DNA of 64,000 nt from Neostapfia colusana. Its lineage: Eukaryota; Streptophyta; Magnoliopsida; Poales; Poaceae. The translations under genes and the position numbers were made by a program. The DNA lies in assembly GCA_030760725.1 (NCBI GenBank), contig JASWHV010000011.1:86337338-86401337 (forward strand), given 5' to 3'. Below are positions 11,457 to 22,629 of the stretch, in pieces. Under the pieces are notes generated by a model. The model saw nothing but the letters and a program-made list of their open reading frames with translations. It did not search any database and had not been told where the DNA came from. Numbering within the stretch: the first letter of the stretch is position 1; the number at the start of each line of letters is the position of its first letter.

Positions 11457-12933
11457 TGTGACACCCGGTTCCGAAAACAGAACCAAGTTAATGCATATGT
11501 GTGCCCAGGATGTTCATCACACATACACATGTAATCCACAAACTGAATTCAGAATATAACCACGAATAAATAGTGTTTAAGTACTTTATTACATCGACTA
11601 ATTGTCTCACTCATGATTGTCTATCTTATTCTTGCAGCGGAAGTCTCTAAACGACAGCGAAAATAACTAAGTAGCAGCGGCTCCATCTTCAACTCCACAG
11701 GCAAGTTGACGGTAGTTTGCACGCCTAGTACTCCACATGGTCCTCGAAGTACTCTTCTGTTGCTGATGTTTATGTGATAATGCAAGGGTGAGTACATGTC
11801 GTACTCAGCAAGTGCGGAAAAAGTATGACATATAGCTTACAACAAGGTATGAATAAAAAGGCTCATTGCAGCAAGCAAATTTTATTTCACAAACATGATA
11901 AAAATAACTATTTCTATGTGATATTTATCCCAACATGACCAAGTAATTCAGCATCAATTTCTCCATCATGATCCACCATTTATCAAGTCTCAACCAACCA
12001 TTAATCTTTCTCAAGTTCATCTCATGCTCATAAATATTCATAACCGTCTCATAATTCATATATCCAAAACCAAACTCAATGTCATGACTCAAAACAGTCC
12101 CAAAACCAATCCAAATGACCATACCATAACCATACCAAATAACCATCCCAAGTTTTCCATTCTAATCATGTGAGTTGGCCAGGTGCTTGTGACCATAAGC
12201 ACGACTATCATGATGGTTTTACACTCTGCAGAGGTGGCAGCACTTTGCCCACAAGTTTATGATTTCGTCACCCGTCGGTGACTGCAGAACCTCCATTATA
12301 CAAGTACACAACCGTAGGTGTATGGCCAAGAGATCACAAAATAGCCTTTACAAAGGGGCTACTAGATGTATGGACTCACTAAGGTTTCACCGGCAGGCTC
12401 GAATCACCATTCTCCCACCCACGGGCCCCCTCTTGTGCCATGCAGTTCCCAGGGCAGTCCTCTCTCGACTCCCATTCCCCGCGCCATCCACGGTCCATAA
12501 CAAGCTAGCAACACACCTAATTAGTCAGCTAAGCCGCACCCATATTTGGCCTTGTGGTGGCACTGTTTTCTTGGCATGTGCTGGCATGAACCGGTCCTTA
12601 GATCTACGGCAAGTAAACCACCGTCTCATTCAGCAACATCCACGAACCAAGCTTGCCTAGATCTCCCCCGATTCCATGCTCCTTATCATCATCAAGTTCT
12701 CATCATTATTATTCATATGAGTGTAGTAGCTCGACATGTTTTATTTCAGCTTCCCGTATCCCGTAGACTAAGCGAAGCAAAAAGGAAAAACGACCATACC
12801 CGACTCATCTACTTTCCCGGTGACAAGGATGGTTAACAAAACTAGTTAACTCCTATAAAAGGGTGTCCCATCAAGTTGACTCAAGCATATGAGTTTTCGC
12901 AAACAAAAAAGTTTCAAGACATGGGATCAATAT
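11457..12933 (-). repeat. 3' LTR of B, left portion
   Basis: Begins TGTGACACCCGGTTCCG. It matches 35334-36818 closely and is cut at 12933 by insertion of C. It includes the R/U5 side of the LTR; a putative AATAAA poly(A) signal (- strand) lies at about 11587. It continues at 20394. No gene. Confidence 0.9.
12929..12933. repeat. Target-site duplication of C, left copy (AATAT)
   Basis: AATAT precedes TGATGAGGAC and recurs at 20389-20393. The uninterrupted site is visible in the other B LTR at about 36810, where AATAT occurs once. Confidence 0.93.
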
Positions 12934-13803
12934 TGATGAGGACATCTCTCCTTTGCATACAATGCAAGGACCGATCACTTGAGCACGTGCATGACAATTG
13001 GATCTCCAGGTACGTTCTAACCTTGTCAATTGTTTTTCAGAACTTACGCTTGTTTCCATGCATGTTTTATTGGTTACGAACAATGGAGAGGACCAGCAAG
13101 GTCTGGGAGGAGTCCAAGGAGTCAAGGAGGAGGAGATAGGACGTGCACACCAAGGAGGAGCCCAAGTACAACTCGACTTCGACTCCTCCTCGGGTTCCAG
13201 GAGCTGCCTTCACCAAAACTGACATCCCGGACACATACGAAGTCGGATTTGGACGTTCTATATATGGTTGGAACCGTGATTTCATAAATCTTCCAATGGA
13301 ACCAGCCCCACCTCAAAATTCCTTCAAAGTTGACGGGAATCAGCGAAACAAGTGGGTGTCCAGAATCTGTCCGGTGCTGCGCCACCGCCTTTTGGGCTGC
13401 TGGCCCGTGTATCGTGTGGAAGCCCATTAGGGTTGCGTCCAGGGGTCTTGCACGCCCCTAAACTCCTTTTTATACAGCAGCCGTCACCACATTAGGGTTG
13501 GGTTTTGCTTAGTTACAATCTGTCATTGAACAGTGTCACCGATAATCGGTCGTGAGACCCCAAATTCGTGATCAATTCAGTTTTGATCGCAACTTCTGTG
13601 TTCTTGCTTGTGTTCTTGATTGCGCTTGTAGGGATAATCCTTCGTGGCGAGGTCATTCGTGTGACACGGTTGATAACTAACGGAGCAGTGGTGTAGTGAT
13701 TGTGGGGTTTCGTTCGTTCGGAGCCTTGGATCATCAACGTCGAGATCTCCACCCAATCAAGTTTACCCTACCTCTCGGAAGATCGGGACTCATCCTCCTA
13801 TCA
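12934..13803 (+). repeat. 5' LTR of element C (870 bp)
   Basis: It starts TGATGAGGACATC and ends CTCCTATCA, directly followed by the PBS. It begins with the same coding stretch as the 3' LTR (the polyprotein tail), now without function. A TATA-like TTTTTATAC lies at about 13468. Confidence 0.93.
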
Positions 13804-13805
13804 AT

Positions 13806-13815
13806 TGGTATCAGA
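13806..13815 (+). promoter_or_regulatory. Primer-binding site of C (initiator Met-tRNA type)
   Basis: TGGTATCAGA lies two bases after the LTR end. It is complementary to the 3' end of initiator tRNA-Met, which primes minus-strand synthesis. Bases after this (TTTCC) depart from the usual GC. Confidence 0.8.
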
Positions 13816-14902
13816 TTTCCAGGTTCACTGTGAGGTATACTTGTGTGCCCTTTAGATTTATTTTGTTTCAGTCCTATCGTCCACAAAAAGCCACAAAAAA
13901 AATTTATAGTTTCCCTGACCTACAACCCCCGCTCAACATTTTGCACAATTTAGTTTCGGAGTCCGTAGTTCTGAGTTCGTGTCCTAGGTTGAGTCTGGTT
14001 GCTGGTTTAGATTTGTTTTGGTTCAGTTTTGTTTCTTCCATCCGCTGCCATCTACAAAAAACCAACCTACAAAAAATTCCATCTACCGATTCATTTCTGT
14101 TGCAGCTTCCACCACCACCAAAACCTGATTCCGTGTATCCTCCTTAAAACGGGCATAACTTTTCGCTCGTAACTCCGATTGAGGCACATTTTTTTCCCGG
14201 AAAGGTCTCGAAAAAGTCCACATACGGTGTTTTCAAAAAAATTAAAAAAAAATAAGAAGTCCCTCGTTTCGAACTCCGAAGTTCTAGCACCAGTTTTTCC
14301 AGTCGCTCCTGAATTTGTGCCGATCTCATCTTTCATCGGTTTGAGCTAATACTTGGTACTGTTCCTATTCTTGTGCCCCTGGTTGAGAAAAAATATCAAA
14401 AAAATAAAGAGAAAAAAAAAAGATTTTGATTTCTACTAGTGCTTCAAGATAAAAACAGGAGGCTAAGGGGTTTTCTAGTTGTGCTATTTCTGTGTTAGTG
14501 CTGGATACTTGCTGATAGTATCCTTGTTGTTCATCATCATTCATCCTTGTCCTTGTTTGTTGCCACAACTGTTCTAATACATTCTTAGGCCAGCAACCAG
14601 GTGAAATTCTTTTGACACTTATTCAGCGTTGCCATCTGTTACTAACTTGTGTGCCACATACATATACTGCATTTGAGCCTTCCAAGCTTCACCTTCTCTT
14701 GAGCAGGATAGGTAACCTTTGCAATCACACCCACTCTCTGCTTGCTTCACACCGGTCACCATTGGCCACCTGCAGTGCTGGTAAGAAACTTGTAAGAGCG
14801 GGGTCAGACGCATCTTACTGATCGATTTTCCACCCACTTCGGAGAGCGTAGTAATAGGGTTCTTCACGATCTTTTTGTCTTCGTTTCTGTTTTGTACTAA
14901 CA
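13816..14902 (+). other. Untranslated leader of element C (about 1.1 kb)
   Basis: It lies between PBS and gag start, with many short A-runs and no long open frame on the + strand. A long leader of this kind is usual for grass CRM elements. I see no defined motif besides the expected position of a packaging signal. Confidence 0.7.
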
Positions 14903-17900
14903 ATGACAGGAAAGAAGCCTATGGATAAAACCTCTGGTTCTACACCTCTGGATGATGATGAGTGTGTGTCCCATATGGAACTAAAGGACATGATGTGGGC
15001 AATGATCAAAGCTTTCAACAATTACCAGACCACTACAACAGCCACCTTTCAGAGGCTCCATACAAGTGTTGCTGCTCTGACCACACGGTTGGACGAGATG
15101 GAGACTCGTCTTCCCCAACAAGCTACACCCTCTATCATCCTTGATGGTGATGCACATGCTCACTACGACACAGAGGATGACTTCAATAACGATGAGGTTG
15201 ATGCACAGCAGCGTCGTCGCCCTCGACGAAATCGTCAAGGTATGGGAGGTAGACCTCGTCCTCATGCTCCTGAACAAGATAATGATCATTATGCTAAGAT
15301 TAAGTTTTCTATTCCAACATTTTATGGATCTTATGATGCTGATACTTACTTGGATTGGGAGATGACGGTAGAACAAAAATTTAGCTCTCATATTGTTCCT
15401 GAGCGACATAGAGTTAGACAAGCCACTAGTGAGTTTAAAGATTTTGCTATAATTTGGTGGAATGAACTTGTCAATACACGTAATGCACCACAGACATGGG
15501 TAGCGTTAAAAGAAGATATGCACGCTAGGTTTGTTCCTCCTTCATATAGACGTGATCTTCTTAAGAAATTGCAACGCTTTGATCAGGGTGACATGACTGC
15601 CCAAGAGTACTACCAAGAGTTGCAGAAAGGTATGCTTCGTTGCGGGGTAGTTGAGGATCAGGAAGACCAAATTGTTAGGTTTTATGGGGGCTTGCGGCGT
15701 GAGATCCAGGACATAGTTGACTACAAGGAATATCATTCTATTCAACGTTTATTTCAACTTGCTATGTTAGCAGAAAAAGAAGTGCAGGGTCGCCAACAGC
15801 AGCGGCAGAACAACACCTTCACGCCATGACAATTTCCGGTGCCATCCAAAGCAGCGCCCTCCTCGAGTGTACGTGCTTCTACACCACCCTCCACGGGTGT
15901 TGTACGCAGCAGCATCGCACCTTGTACATCACGGGGACAAGATAACAGCAAGTCCCAGATGCCTCTAGGTGTTGCAGCAAAGGCGGCTGCACCCAACACT
16001 TCGACAAGTCGCAGCTCCGACATCAAGTGCCACCACTGCCAGGGACTTGGCCATATGAAACGAGATTGCCCCAGCAAACGGGCGATCATTGCCGCTGCTG
16101 ATGGTGGGTATGTTAGTGCTTCTGACATTGAAGATGAAAATATTATTGCAACTAACATTTCAGGTTCGGATGATGGTGCTGAGGAGGTTCTTGGTACATC
16201 TGCGACAAAAAACTATAGGACTTTGATTGTGCAACGAGCTTTGAGTGCCACAGTTCGAGAGGACGACAACCGCCAACGTCACAAACTTTTCAACATGTTT
16301 CTCGTCGTCAAGGACTGCCGTGTACATACCATCATTGATGGTGGTAGCTGTAACAATTTGGTGAATGTTGAGGTGGTCAAGAAGCTTGGCTTGACCACAC
16401 GGGAGCATCCCCACCCTTATCACATTCAATGGTTTAACAACAATGGTAAGGTTAAGGTAACACAAACAGCAAGGATACATTTTTCCATTTGTTCTTATCA
16501 TGATTTTGCTGATTTTGATGTGGTACCTATGGATGCTTGTTCTCTTTTGTTGGGACGTCCTTGGGAGTTTGATACTGATACTATTCACCATGGTCGATCT
16601 AATAAGTATACTCTCATGCATAAGGGCAAGAAAATTGTGTTGCTTCCTATGAGTCCCACTGAAATTGTACAATTTGAGCAGGAGAAAAAGAATAATGTTA
16701 AGCAAAAGGGTGTTTTCAATTCTGAAATTCAGCAACCTATTAAGTTGAAAAATCCTATTTTGCTTGCAACTAAACCTAATCTTGATGATTTATATGCCTC
16801 TAATGGAACTTGCTATGCTTTAGTGTGCAAACATGCTTTATATTCTATTGAGGATACATCCATTGTCTTGCCACCTGCTGTTGCTAACCTTTTGCAGGAA
16901 TATATGGATGTTTTTCCATCGGAGATACCCCCTGGATTACCACCTGTGCGAGGCATTGAGCACAAGATTGATTTGGTTCTAGGGGCGAGCTTGCCAAACC
17001 GTGCTGCCTACAGGACCAACCCCGACGAGACTAAGAAAATTCAGCGACAAGTCCAAGATCTTCTGGACCGCGGGTACATTCGTGAGAGCCTTAGTCCTTG
17101 TTATGTTCCTGTTCTTTTGGTTCCAAGAAAAGATGGCACTTGGCGCATGTGTGTTGATTGTAGAGCCATCAATAACATTACCATTCGTTATCGCTATCCT
17201 ATTCCTAGATTGGATGACATGCTTGATGAGTTGGGTGGTTCTGTTATTTTCTCCAAGATTGATTTGTGTAGTGGGTATCATCAGATTCGTATGGCTTTAG
17301 GTGATGAATGGAAAACTGCTTTTAAAACTAAATTCGGACTTTATGAATGGTTAGTCATGCCATTTGGTTTAACTAATGCACCCAGCACTTTCCTGAGGTT
17401 GATGAATGAGGCTTTACGTGCTTTCATTGGTAAATTTTTGGTGGTTTACTTTGATGATATCCTTATTTACAGCAAGTCATATGATCAGCATCTTCAACAT
17501 TTGCGTGCTGTTTTTAATGTCTTGCGCGATGCACGTTTATATGGTAACCTTGAGAAGTGCACCTTTTGCACCGATCGTGTGTCTTTTCTTGGGTATGTTG
17601 TTACTTCGCAGGGCATTGAGGTGGATGAGGCAAAGATTGTTGCCATCACGAGCTGGCCACTTCCGACTACGGTCACACAGGTTCGGAGTTTTCTTGGTCT
17701 CGCAGGTTTCTACCGGCGTTTCGTGCGGGATTTCAGCACCATTGCGGCACCTCTCCACGAGTTGACAAAGCATGGAGTGCCGTTTCGATGGGGACCAGCA
17801 CAACAACAAGCTTTTGATGTTCTCAAGTCAAAGCTCACACAAGCGTCATTGCTGCAACTTCCTGATTTTGAGAAGACCTTCGAGCTTGAATGTGACGCGA

Positions 17901-19807
17901 GCGGCATTGGCATTGGAGGAGTGCTAATTCAAAGAGGTAAACCTGTTGCCTTCTTTAGTGAAAAATTGCATGATCCTTCGCTGAATTATTCTACATGTGA
18001 CAAAGAACTTTATGCTTTAATGCATGTCTTGCAAACTTGGCAACATTACCTATGGTCTAAAGAATTTGTCATACATTCAGATCATGAGTCTTTGAAGTAT
18101 CTTAAAGGACAAGCTAATCTGAACAAACGTCATGCTAAATGGATTGAGTTCATAGAATCATTTCCTTACATCATTAAACATAAGAAAGGGAAAGACAATG
18201 TGATTGCCGATGCTTTATCTAGACGTTATACCATGCTGTCCCAACTTTCTCATAAAATCTTTGGTTTGGAAACCATAAAGAGGTTATATGCTACTGATTT
18301 GGACTTCAACGATGCCATTGAAAATTGTAGAGAGGGAAGAACATGGCAAAAATTCCTGCTGCATGAAGGCCTTCTCTACCGTGCTAACAAGCTGTGTGTT
18401 CCAGCTAGCTCCATTCGTCTTTTGTTGTTGCAGGAAGCGCATGGAGGTGGTTTGATGGGACATTTTGGTGTTAAAAAGACAGAGTATGTGCTGGCCGCTC
18501 ACTTCTTTTGGCCACAAATCAGGCGTGATGTGGAGCGCTACGTTTCACGTTGCACGACATGCAACAAAGCTAAGTCTCGACTTAACCCACATGGTCTTTA
18601 TATGCCTCTTCCGGTTCCTAGTGCACCTTGGGAGGATATTTCTATTGACTTTGTTTTAGGATTGCCTAGAACAAAGAGGGGGAGGGATAATGTCTTTGTG
18701 GTTATTGATCGTTTCTCTAAAATGGCTCATTTTATACCCTGCCACAAGACCGATAATGCTTCACATGTTGCTGATTTGTTCTTTAATGAGGTTGTGCGTT
18801 TGCAGGGTGTTCCCAATACTATTGTTTCTGATAGGGATGCTAAGTTTTTGATTCACTTTTGGAGAACTTTATGGTATAAATTGGGAACAAAGTTGCTGTT
18901 TTCTACTACTTGTCATCCACAAACTGATGGGCAAACGGAGGTAGTTAATCGTACCTTATCTACTAGGTTGCGGGCTGTTTTGAAAGACAATTTGAGGTTG
19001 TGGGAGGAGTGTTTGCCACATATTGAGTTTGCTTATAATAGGTCTATTCACTCCACAACCAAGTTAAGTCCGTTTATGGTAGTCTATGGTTTCAATCCTC
19101 GTGCTCCAATTGATTTGCTACCTTTACCACATACTGAAATTGTGAACTTAGATGCTACACAACGTTCTGAATTTATTCTTAAGTTGCATGAAACTACTAA
19201 GTTACAAATTGAAAAAATGAATGAAAAGTATCGCATTGCTGCTAGTAAAGGTAGGAAGGAGGTAAAATTGGAACTCGGTGATTCGGTGTGGGTTCATTTG
19301 AGAAAAGATAGGTTCCCGGATTTGAGAAAGTCCAAACTCATGCCACGTGCTGCTGGACCTTTTAAGGTTCTTGAGAAGATAAATGACAATGCATATAAAC
19401 TTGAGTTGCCTCCCGAGTTTGGGGTTAGTCCCACATTTAACATTTCAGATTTGAAGCCATACTTGGGTGAGGAAGATGAGATTGAGTCGAAAACGACTCC
19501 AATTCAAGAGGGGGAGGATGATGAGGACATCTCTCCTTTGCATACAATGCAAGGACCGATCACTAGAGCCCATGCACGACAATTGGATCTCCAGGTACGT
19601 TCTAACCTTGCCAATTGTTTTTCAGAACTTACGCTTGTTTCCATGCATGTTTTATTGATTAGGAACAATGGAGAGGACCAGCAAGGGCTGGGAGGAGTCC
19701 AAGGAGCCAAGGAGGAGCAGATAGGACGTGCACACCAAGTAGGAGCCCAAGTACAACTCGACTTCGACTCCACCTCGGGTTCCAGGAGCTGCCTTCACCA
19801 AAACTGA
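14903..19807 (+). CDS. Element C Gag-Pol polyprotein (CRM type), one in-frame TGA
   Basis: One frame of 1634 codons is broken only by TGA at 15827-15829 (residue 309). It was probably CGA (Arg), since PVPSKAA follows in frame. Domains: gag (about 1-300), zinc knuckle CHHCQGLGHMKRDC (about 376), protease DGGS (about 479), RT with the intact motif YFDDILIYSK (about 851), RNase H with CDASG (about 997) and HSDHESLKY, integrase HHCC finger (from about 1180), and the integrase core starting DFVLGLPRTKRGRD (about 1249) with HPQTDGQTEVVNRT. The C-terminal part (KPYLGEEDE onward) runs into the 3' LTR and holds the segment that in CRM elements is the CR motif, thought to direct insertion to centromeric chromatin. 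Start chosen at MTGKKPMDKTSG, the first ATG of the frame after the leader. The catalytic motifs I can see are intact. Confidence 0.9.
19506..19518 (+). promoter_or_regulatory. Polypurine tract of C
   Basis: AAGAGGGGGAGGA directly precedes the 3' LTR start TGATGAGG. It lies inside the polyprotein frame and encodes part of the acidic tail, as in other CRM elements. Confidence 0.88.
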
Positions 19808-20388
19808 CGTCCCGGACACATACGGAGTCAGATTTGGACGTTCTATATATGGTCGGAACCGTGATTTCATAAAGCTTCCAATGGAACCAGCCCCACCTCA
19901 AAATTCCTTCTAAGTTGATGGGAATCAGCAAAACAAGTGGGCATCCAGAATCTATCCGGTGCTGCGCCACCGCCTTTTGGGCTGCTGGCCCGTGTATTGT
20001 GTGGAAGCCCATTAGGGTTGCGTCCAGGGGTCTTGCACGCCCCTAAACTCCTTTTTATACAGCAGATGTCACCACATTAGGGTTGGGTTTTGCTTAGTTA
20101 CAATCTGTCATTGAACAGTGTCGCGGATCATCGGTTGTGAGACCCCAAATTCGTGATCAATTCAGTTTTGATCGCAACTTCTGTGTTCTTGCTTGTGTTC
20201 TTGATTGCGCTTGCAGGGACAAGCCTTCGTGGTGAGGTCATTCGTGTGACACGGGTGATAACCAACGGAGCAGTGGTGTAGTGATTGCGGGGTTTCGTTC
20301 GTTCGGAGCCTTGGATCATCAACGTCGAGATCTCCACCCAATCAAGTTTACCCTACCTCTCAGAAGATCGGGACTCATCCTCCTATCA
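19519..20388 (+). repeat. 3' LTR of element C (870 bp)
   Basis: Same length and ends as 12934-13803. Its first 289 bases are coding and end at the TGA of 19805-19807. Confidence 0.93.
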
Positions 20389-20393
20389 AATAT
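20389..20393. repeat. Target-site duplication of C, right copy (AATAT)
   Basis: Matches 12929-12933. Confidence 0.93.
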
Positions 20394-21023
20394 GGTCAAG
20401 GGACACTTGCCTTGCTCCCGTGGTTTTTGTTGTCCGAGCGTCTCAAGTCTTGGTGTTGTAGTTCTTCGTAGATGGCTTCCTGGGCTTGTCCTTCTACTCA
20501 CGACCACACACATACAATATTTACAACAATCAAACATCATGCACAAACTTTACTCAAGATGCAATGGTGTAGATGAATGCAAGTCCTATGGTGCTGTTTT
20601 ATTAAACCAGTTTGTACGTGTTCTTGCATGTTTTAATGGTCTTTCATGGGTTTTATGATGAACAAGAGTGTAGAGATCAAGTGTGGACGTGGTGATGATC
20701 TTGACTCAAGATCTAGATCAATTCCACCGTCAAAACCCGATCAAAACACGATCTGTCCACACGTAAAAGTTTCTGCTCGAAGGGAGCAAAGAAAACAGAT
20801 GCGTAGAAACAGCGACGACGTCGTAAGATGGGTAATGAAGACCTACCTCACTTCCCTTTGGTGGTAGGGTCTTCCTCCTAGCAATGGCAGCAGCGGGGGC
20901 TCACCGGCGACTGAACTCCGGCGAGGGGGGGTTAACTCGGCGAGTTGGGGGCTAGGGCCTCTAAGTCGCCGACTTGGGAGGAAGAAAAAGGGGAAGGGGT
21001 TATGGCCAAGGGGGGGTTGGGTT

Positions 21024-21032
21024 CTATTTATA
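21024..21032 (-). promoter_or_regulatory. TATA box in 3' LTR of B
   Basis: The - strand reads TATAAATAG, about 210 bp downstream (in element direction) of the G-box array. The same box is at 37452-37460. Confidence 0.7.
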
Positions 21033-21246
21033 AGGGGAAAATGAGGAGTCCTACTCCAATTGGAGCTCAAATAAGAGTCCTACTCAGTTTTGGATCTCAA
21101 CAAACTTATCTTTTCAGTTTGGTGCAGCAGCAATGTGGGGAAAATTTGGGGAAATTGTGTCGATACCCTCAGTACCGGGTACCCCTGCGCACAGGAGAAA
21201 AATCTGCCTAAAGACATCGCTCCCTCCGCAGGGGTGAGCTCCGAAA

Positions 21247-21840
21247 GCGCCACGTGTCTGGCGGGGACGGGCCTCCCCTCTCCTCGGAGGTGAGCTCCGA
21301 GCCTGCCACACGGCCAGTAGAGTCGGGCCTCGCTCCCTCCGCAGGGGCGAGCTCCGAGGATGCCACGCGTCCAGCGGGGTCGGGCCTCCCTTCTCCTCAG
21401 AGGCGAGCCCCGAGGGTGCCACGTGTCCAGCGGGTGTCCGACCTCACCCCCTCCGCGGAGGTGAGCTCCGAGAGCACACGTGTCCAGCAGTGTCAGACCT
21501 CACCCCGTCTGTGGAGGTGAGCTCCGAGGGTGACACGTGTCCAGCGGTGCCGGACCTCACCCCCTCCGTGGAGGTGAGCTCCGAGGGCGCCACGTGTCCT
21601 GCAGTGCCGGAACTCACCCCCTCCGCAGGGGTAATCTCTGCGGGCGCCACGTGTCCCGCGGTGCCGGACCTCACCCCCTCCGCAGGGGTGAGCTCCGCAG
21701 GCACCACGTGTCCTGCGGTGCTGGACCTCAGCCCCTCCGCAGGGGTGAGCTCCGCGGGTGCCACATGTCCCGCGGTGCCGGACCTCACCCCCCCCCCCCC
21801 CCTCCGCAGGGGTGAGCTTCGCGGGCACCACGTGTCCCGC
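21247..21840 (-). repeat. Tandem G-box array in U3 of B 3' LTR (about 11 units)
   Basis: About eleven units of 55-60 bp, each with GCCACGTGTC or a close variant, then a CG-rich stretch with an inverted repeat (arms CTCACCCC and GGGGTGAG in the best units), then GAGCTCCG. CACGTG cores occur near 21251, 21420, 21480, 21535, 21592, 21652, 21708 and 21828; degenerate ones near 21309, 21364 and 21762. A run of 16 C lies at about 21787-21802. CACGTGTC matches the G-box/ABRE class bound by plant bZIP and bHLH factors; that it drives transcription here is inference. Confidence 0.8.
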
Positions 21841-22014
21841 GGCCCTGGGTTGTGTCGACAGCGCACTTAGACAAATCGGAATTGGCTCATTTCAGCTATC
21901 TTTTTCCCATTCCCCATCATTTTTATGATTCTTTCTCCATTTCAACTTCTTTTTTAATGTTTCTGTATATGAAAATTGTATGCAATGCACGAAAATGAAT
22001 TTGAGCGTGTTACA

Positions 22015-22052
22015 AACTTACCCCCCTTAAACTAAATCTTGCCCTCAAGATT
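22015..22052 (-). promoter_or_regulatory. Polypurine tract of B with adjoining palindrome
   Basis: The - strand AAGGGGGGTAAGTT abuts the LTR start TGTAACACGC. The palindrome at 22035-22052 has arms AATCTTG and CAAGATT. Compared with A, D and E (AATCTCG, CGAGATT) both arms changed so that pairing is kept. Confidence 0.85.
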
Positions 22053-22629
22053 TGATAGAGTGGAGAATAGATGAGGGAATTCTGCCTTGAGGTCTTCCTC
22101 ACGCTCCCATGTAGTTTCGGTTTCCGTGTGATGGCTCCACTGTACCTTGCACCAACGGATCACTTTGTTCCTCGTGACCCTTTCCTTCACGTCCAAAATT
22201 TGGACGGGGTGCTCCACATAGGTCAGATCCTCTTGAAGCTCGAGCTCATCCATCGGTACTTGTTCTTTCGGTACTCTTAAGCACTTCTTTTGGGAACACA
22301 TTTGAAAATTCTTGAACCACTGGAATGCTTTCCAATGTTGCTTCTTCGATGTGGTTCAACGCTGCCTTCTCGGTTGCCGGTTGGGCTGACTCGAACTCAA
22401 TACGAGTATCGTGCTCATTTGTCAACTGCACGCTCCTCTCAACACATTGAATTACTCTGTTGTGCTTGCTTAACAAATCCATTCCAAGTATTATATCAAT
22501 CCCTTGGGAATCCAAGACAATAAGGTTGGCAAGAAAGTCTACACCCCTTATTTTAAGGTTTACTTTCGGACATACTATATTAGTCCTCATCTCTCCACCG
22601 GGAGAATTAACCAACATAGTGTGTTTCAT
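22032..22629 (-). pseudogene. Element B pol remnant: protease joined to chromodomain by deletion
   Basis: From 22629 the frame reads the protease C-terminal part (MLVNSPGGEMRT, then GMDLLSKHN) up to QEFSNVFPK at about 22295. There it jumps to KKCLRVPKEQ, the segment that follows integrase in the relatives, and ends with a chromodomain (EHPVQILDVKERVTRNKVIR region). Compared with D, about 2.6 kb containing RT, RNase H and integrase is gone. The junction falls in AAGAA, which both parents have at this place. The frame changes at the junction, so no fused protein would result. GMDLL replaces the usual GMDWL. Confidence 0.88.

Larger units (their letters stand above)
12934..20388 (+). mobile_element. 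Element C: CRM/CRR-type (centromeric) chromovirus, nearly intact
   Basis: It has two 870-bp LTRs of equal length, TSD AATAT, a PBS TGGTATCAGA, a long leader, a single polyprotein frame and a polypurine tract inside the coding sequence. The polyprotein matches what I know of the CRM clade (maize CRM, rice CRR): the LTR starts TGATGAGGAC, the integrase C-terminus ends in a GEEDE and EGEDDEDI type tail, there is no ordinary chromodomain, and the frame runs on into the 3' LTR. LTR copies differ at a few percent of sites by eye, so the insertion is not very recent. Confidence 0.9.
20394..22014 (-). repeat. 3' LTR of B, right portion
   Basis: It resumes at GGTCAAGGGACACTTGCC and ends TGTTACA, matching 36815-38384. 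It contains the TATA box (21024-21032) and the G-box repeat array (about 21247-21840). With 11457-12933 the LTR is about 3098 bp, 47 bp longer than the other copy, mainly from one additional array unit. Confidence 0.9.

Noticed and set aside
21207..21870. Overlapping long ORFs on both strands with repeated peptide units
   Set aside because: They are translations of the G-box tandem array. Period, presence in several frames on both strands and position in an LTR show that they are not genes.
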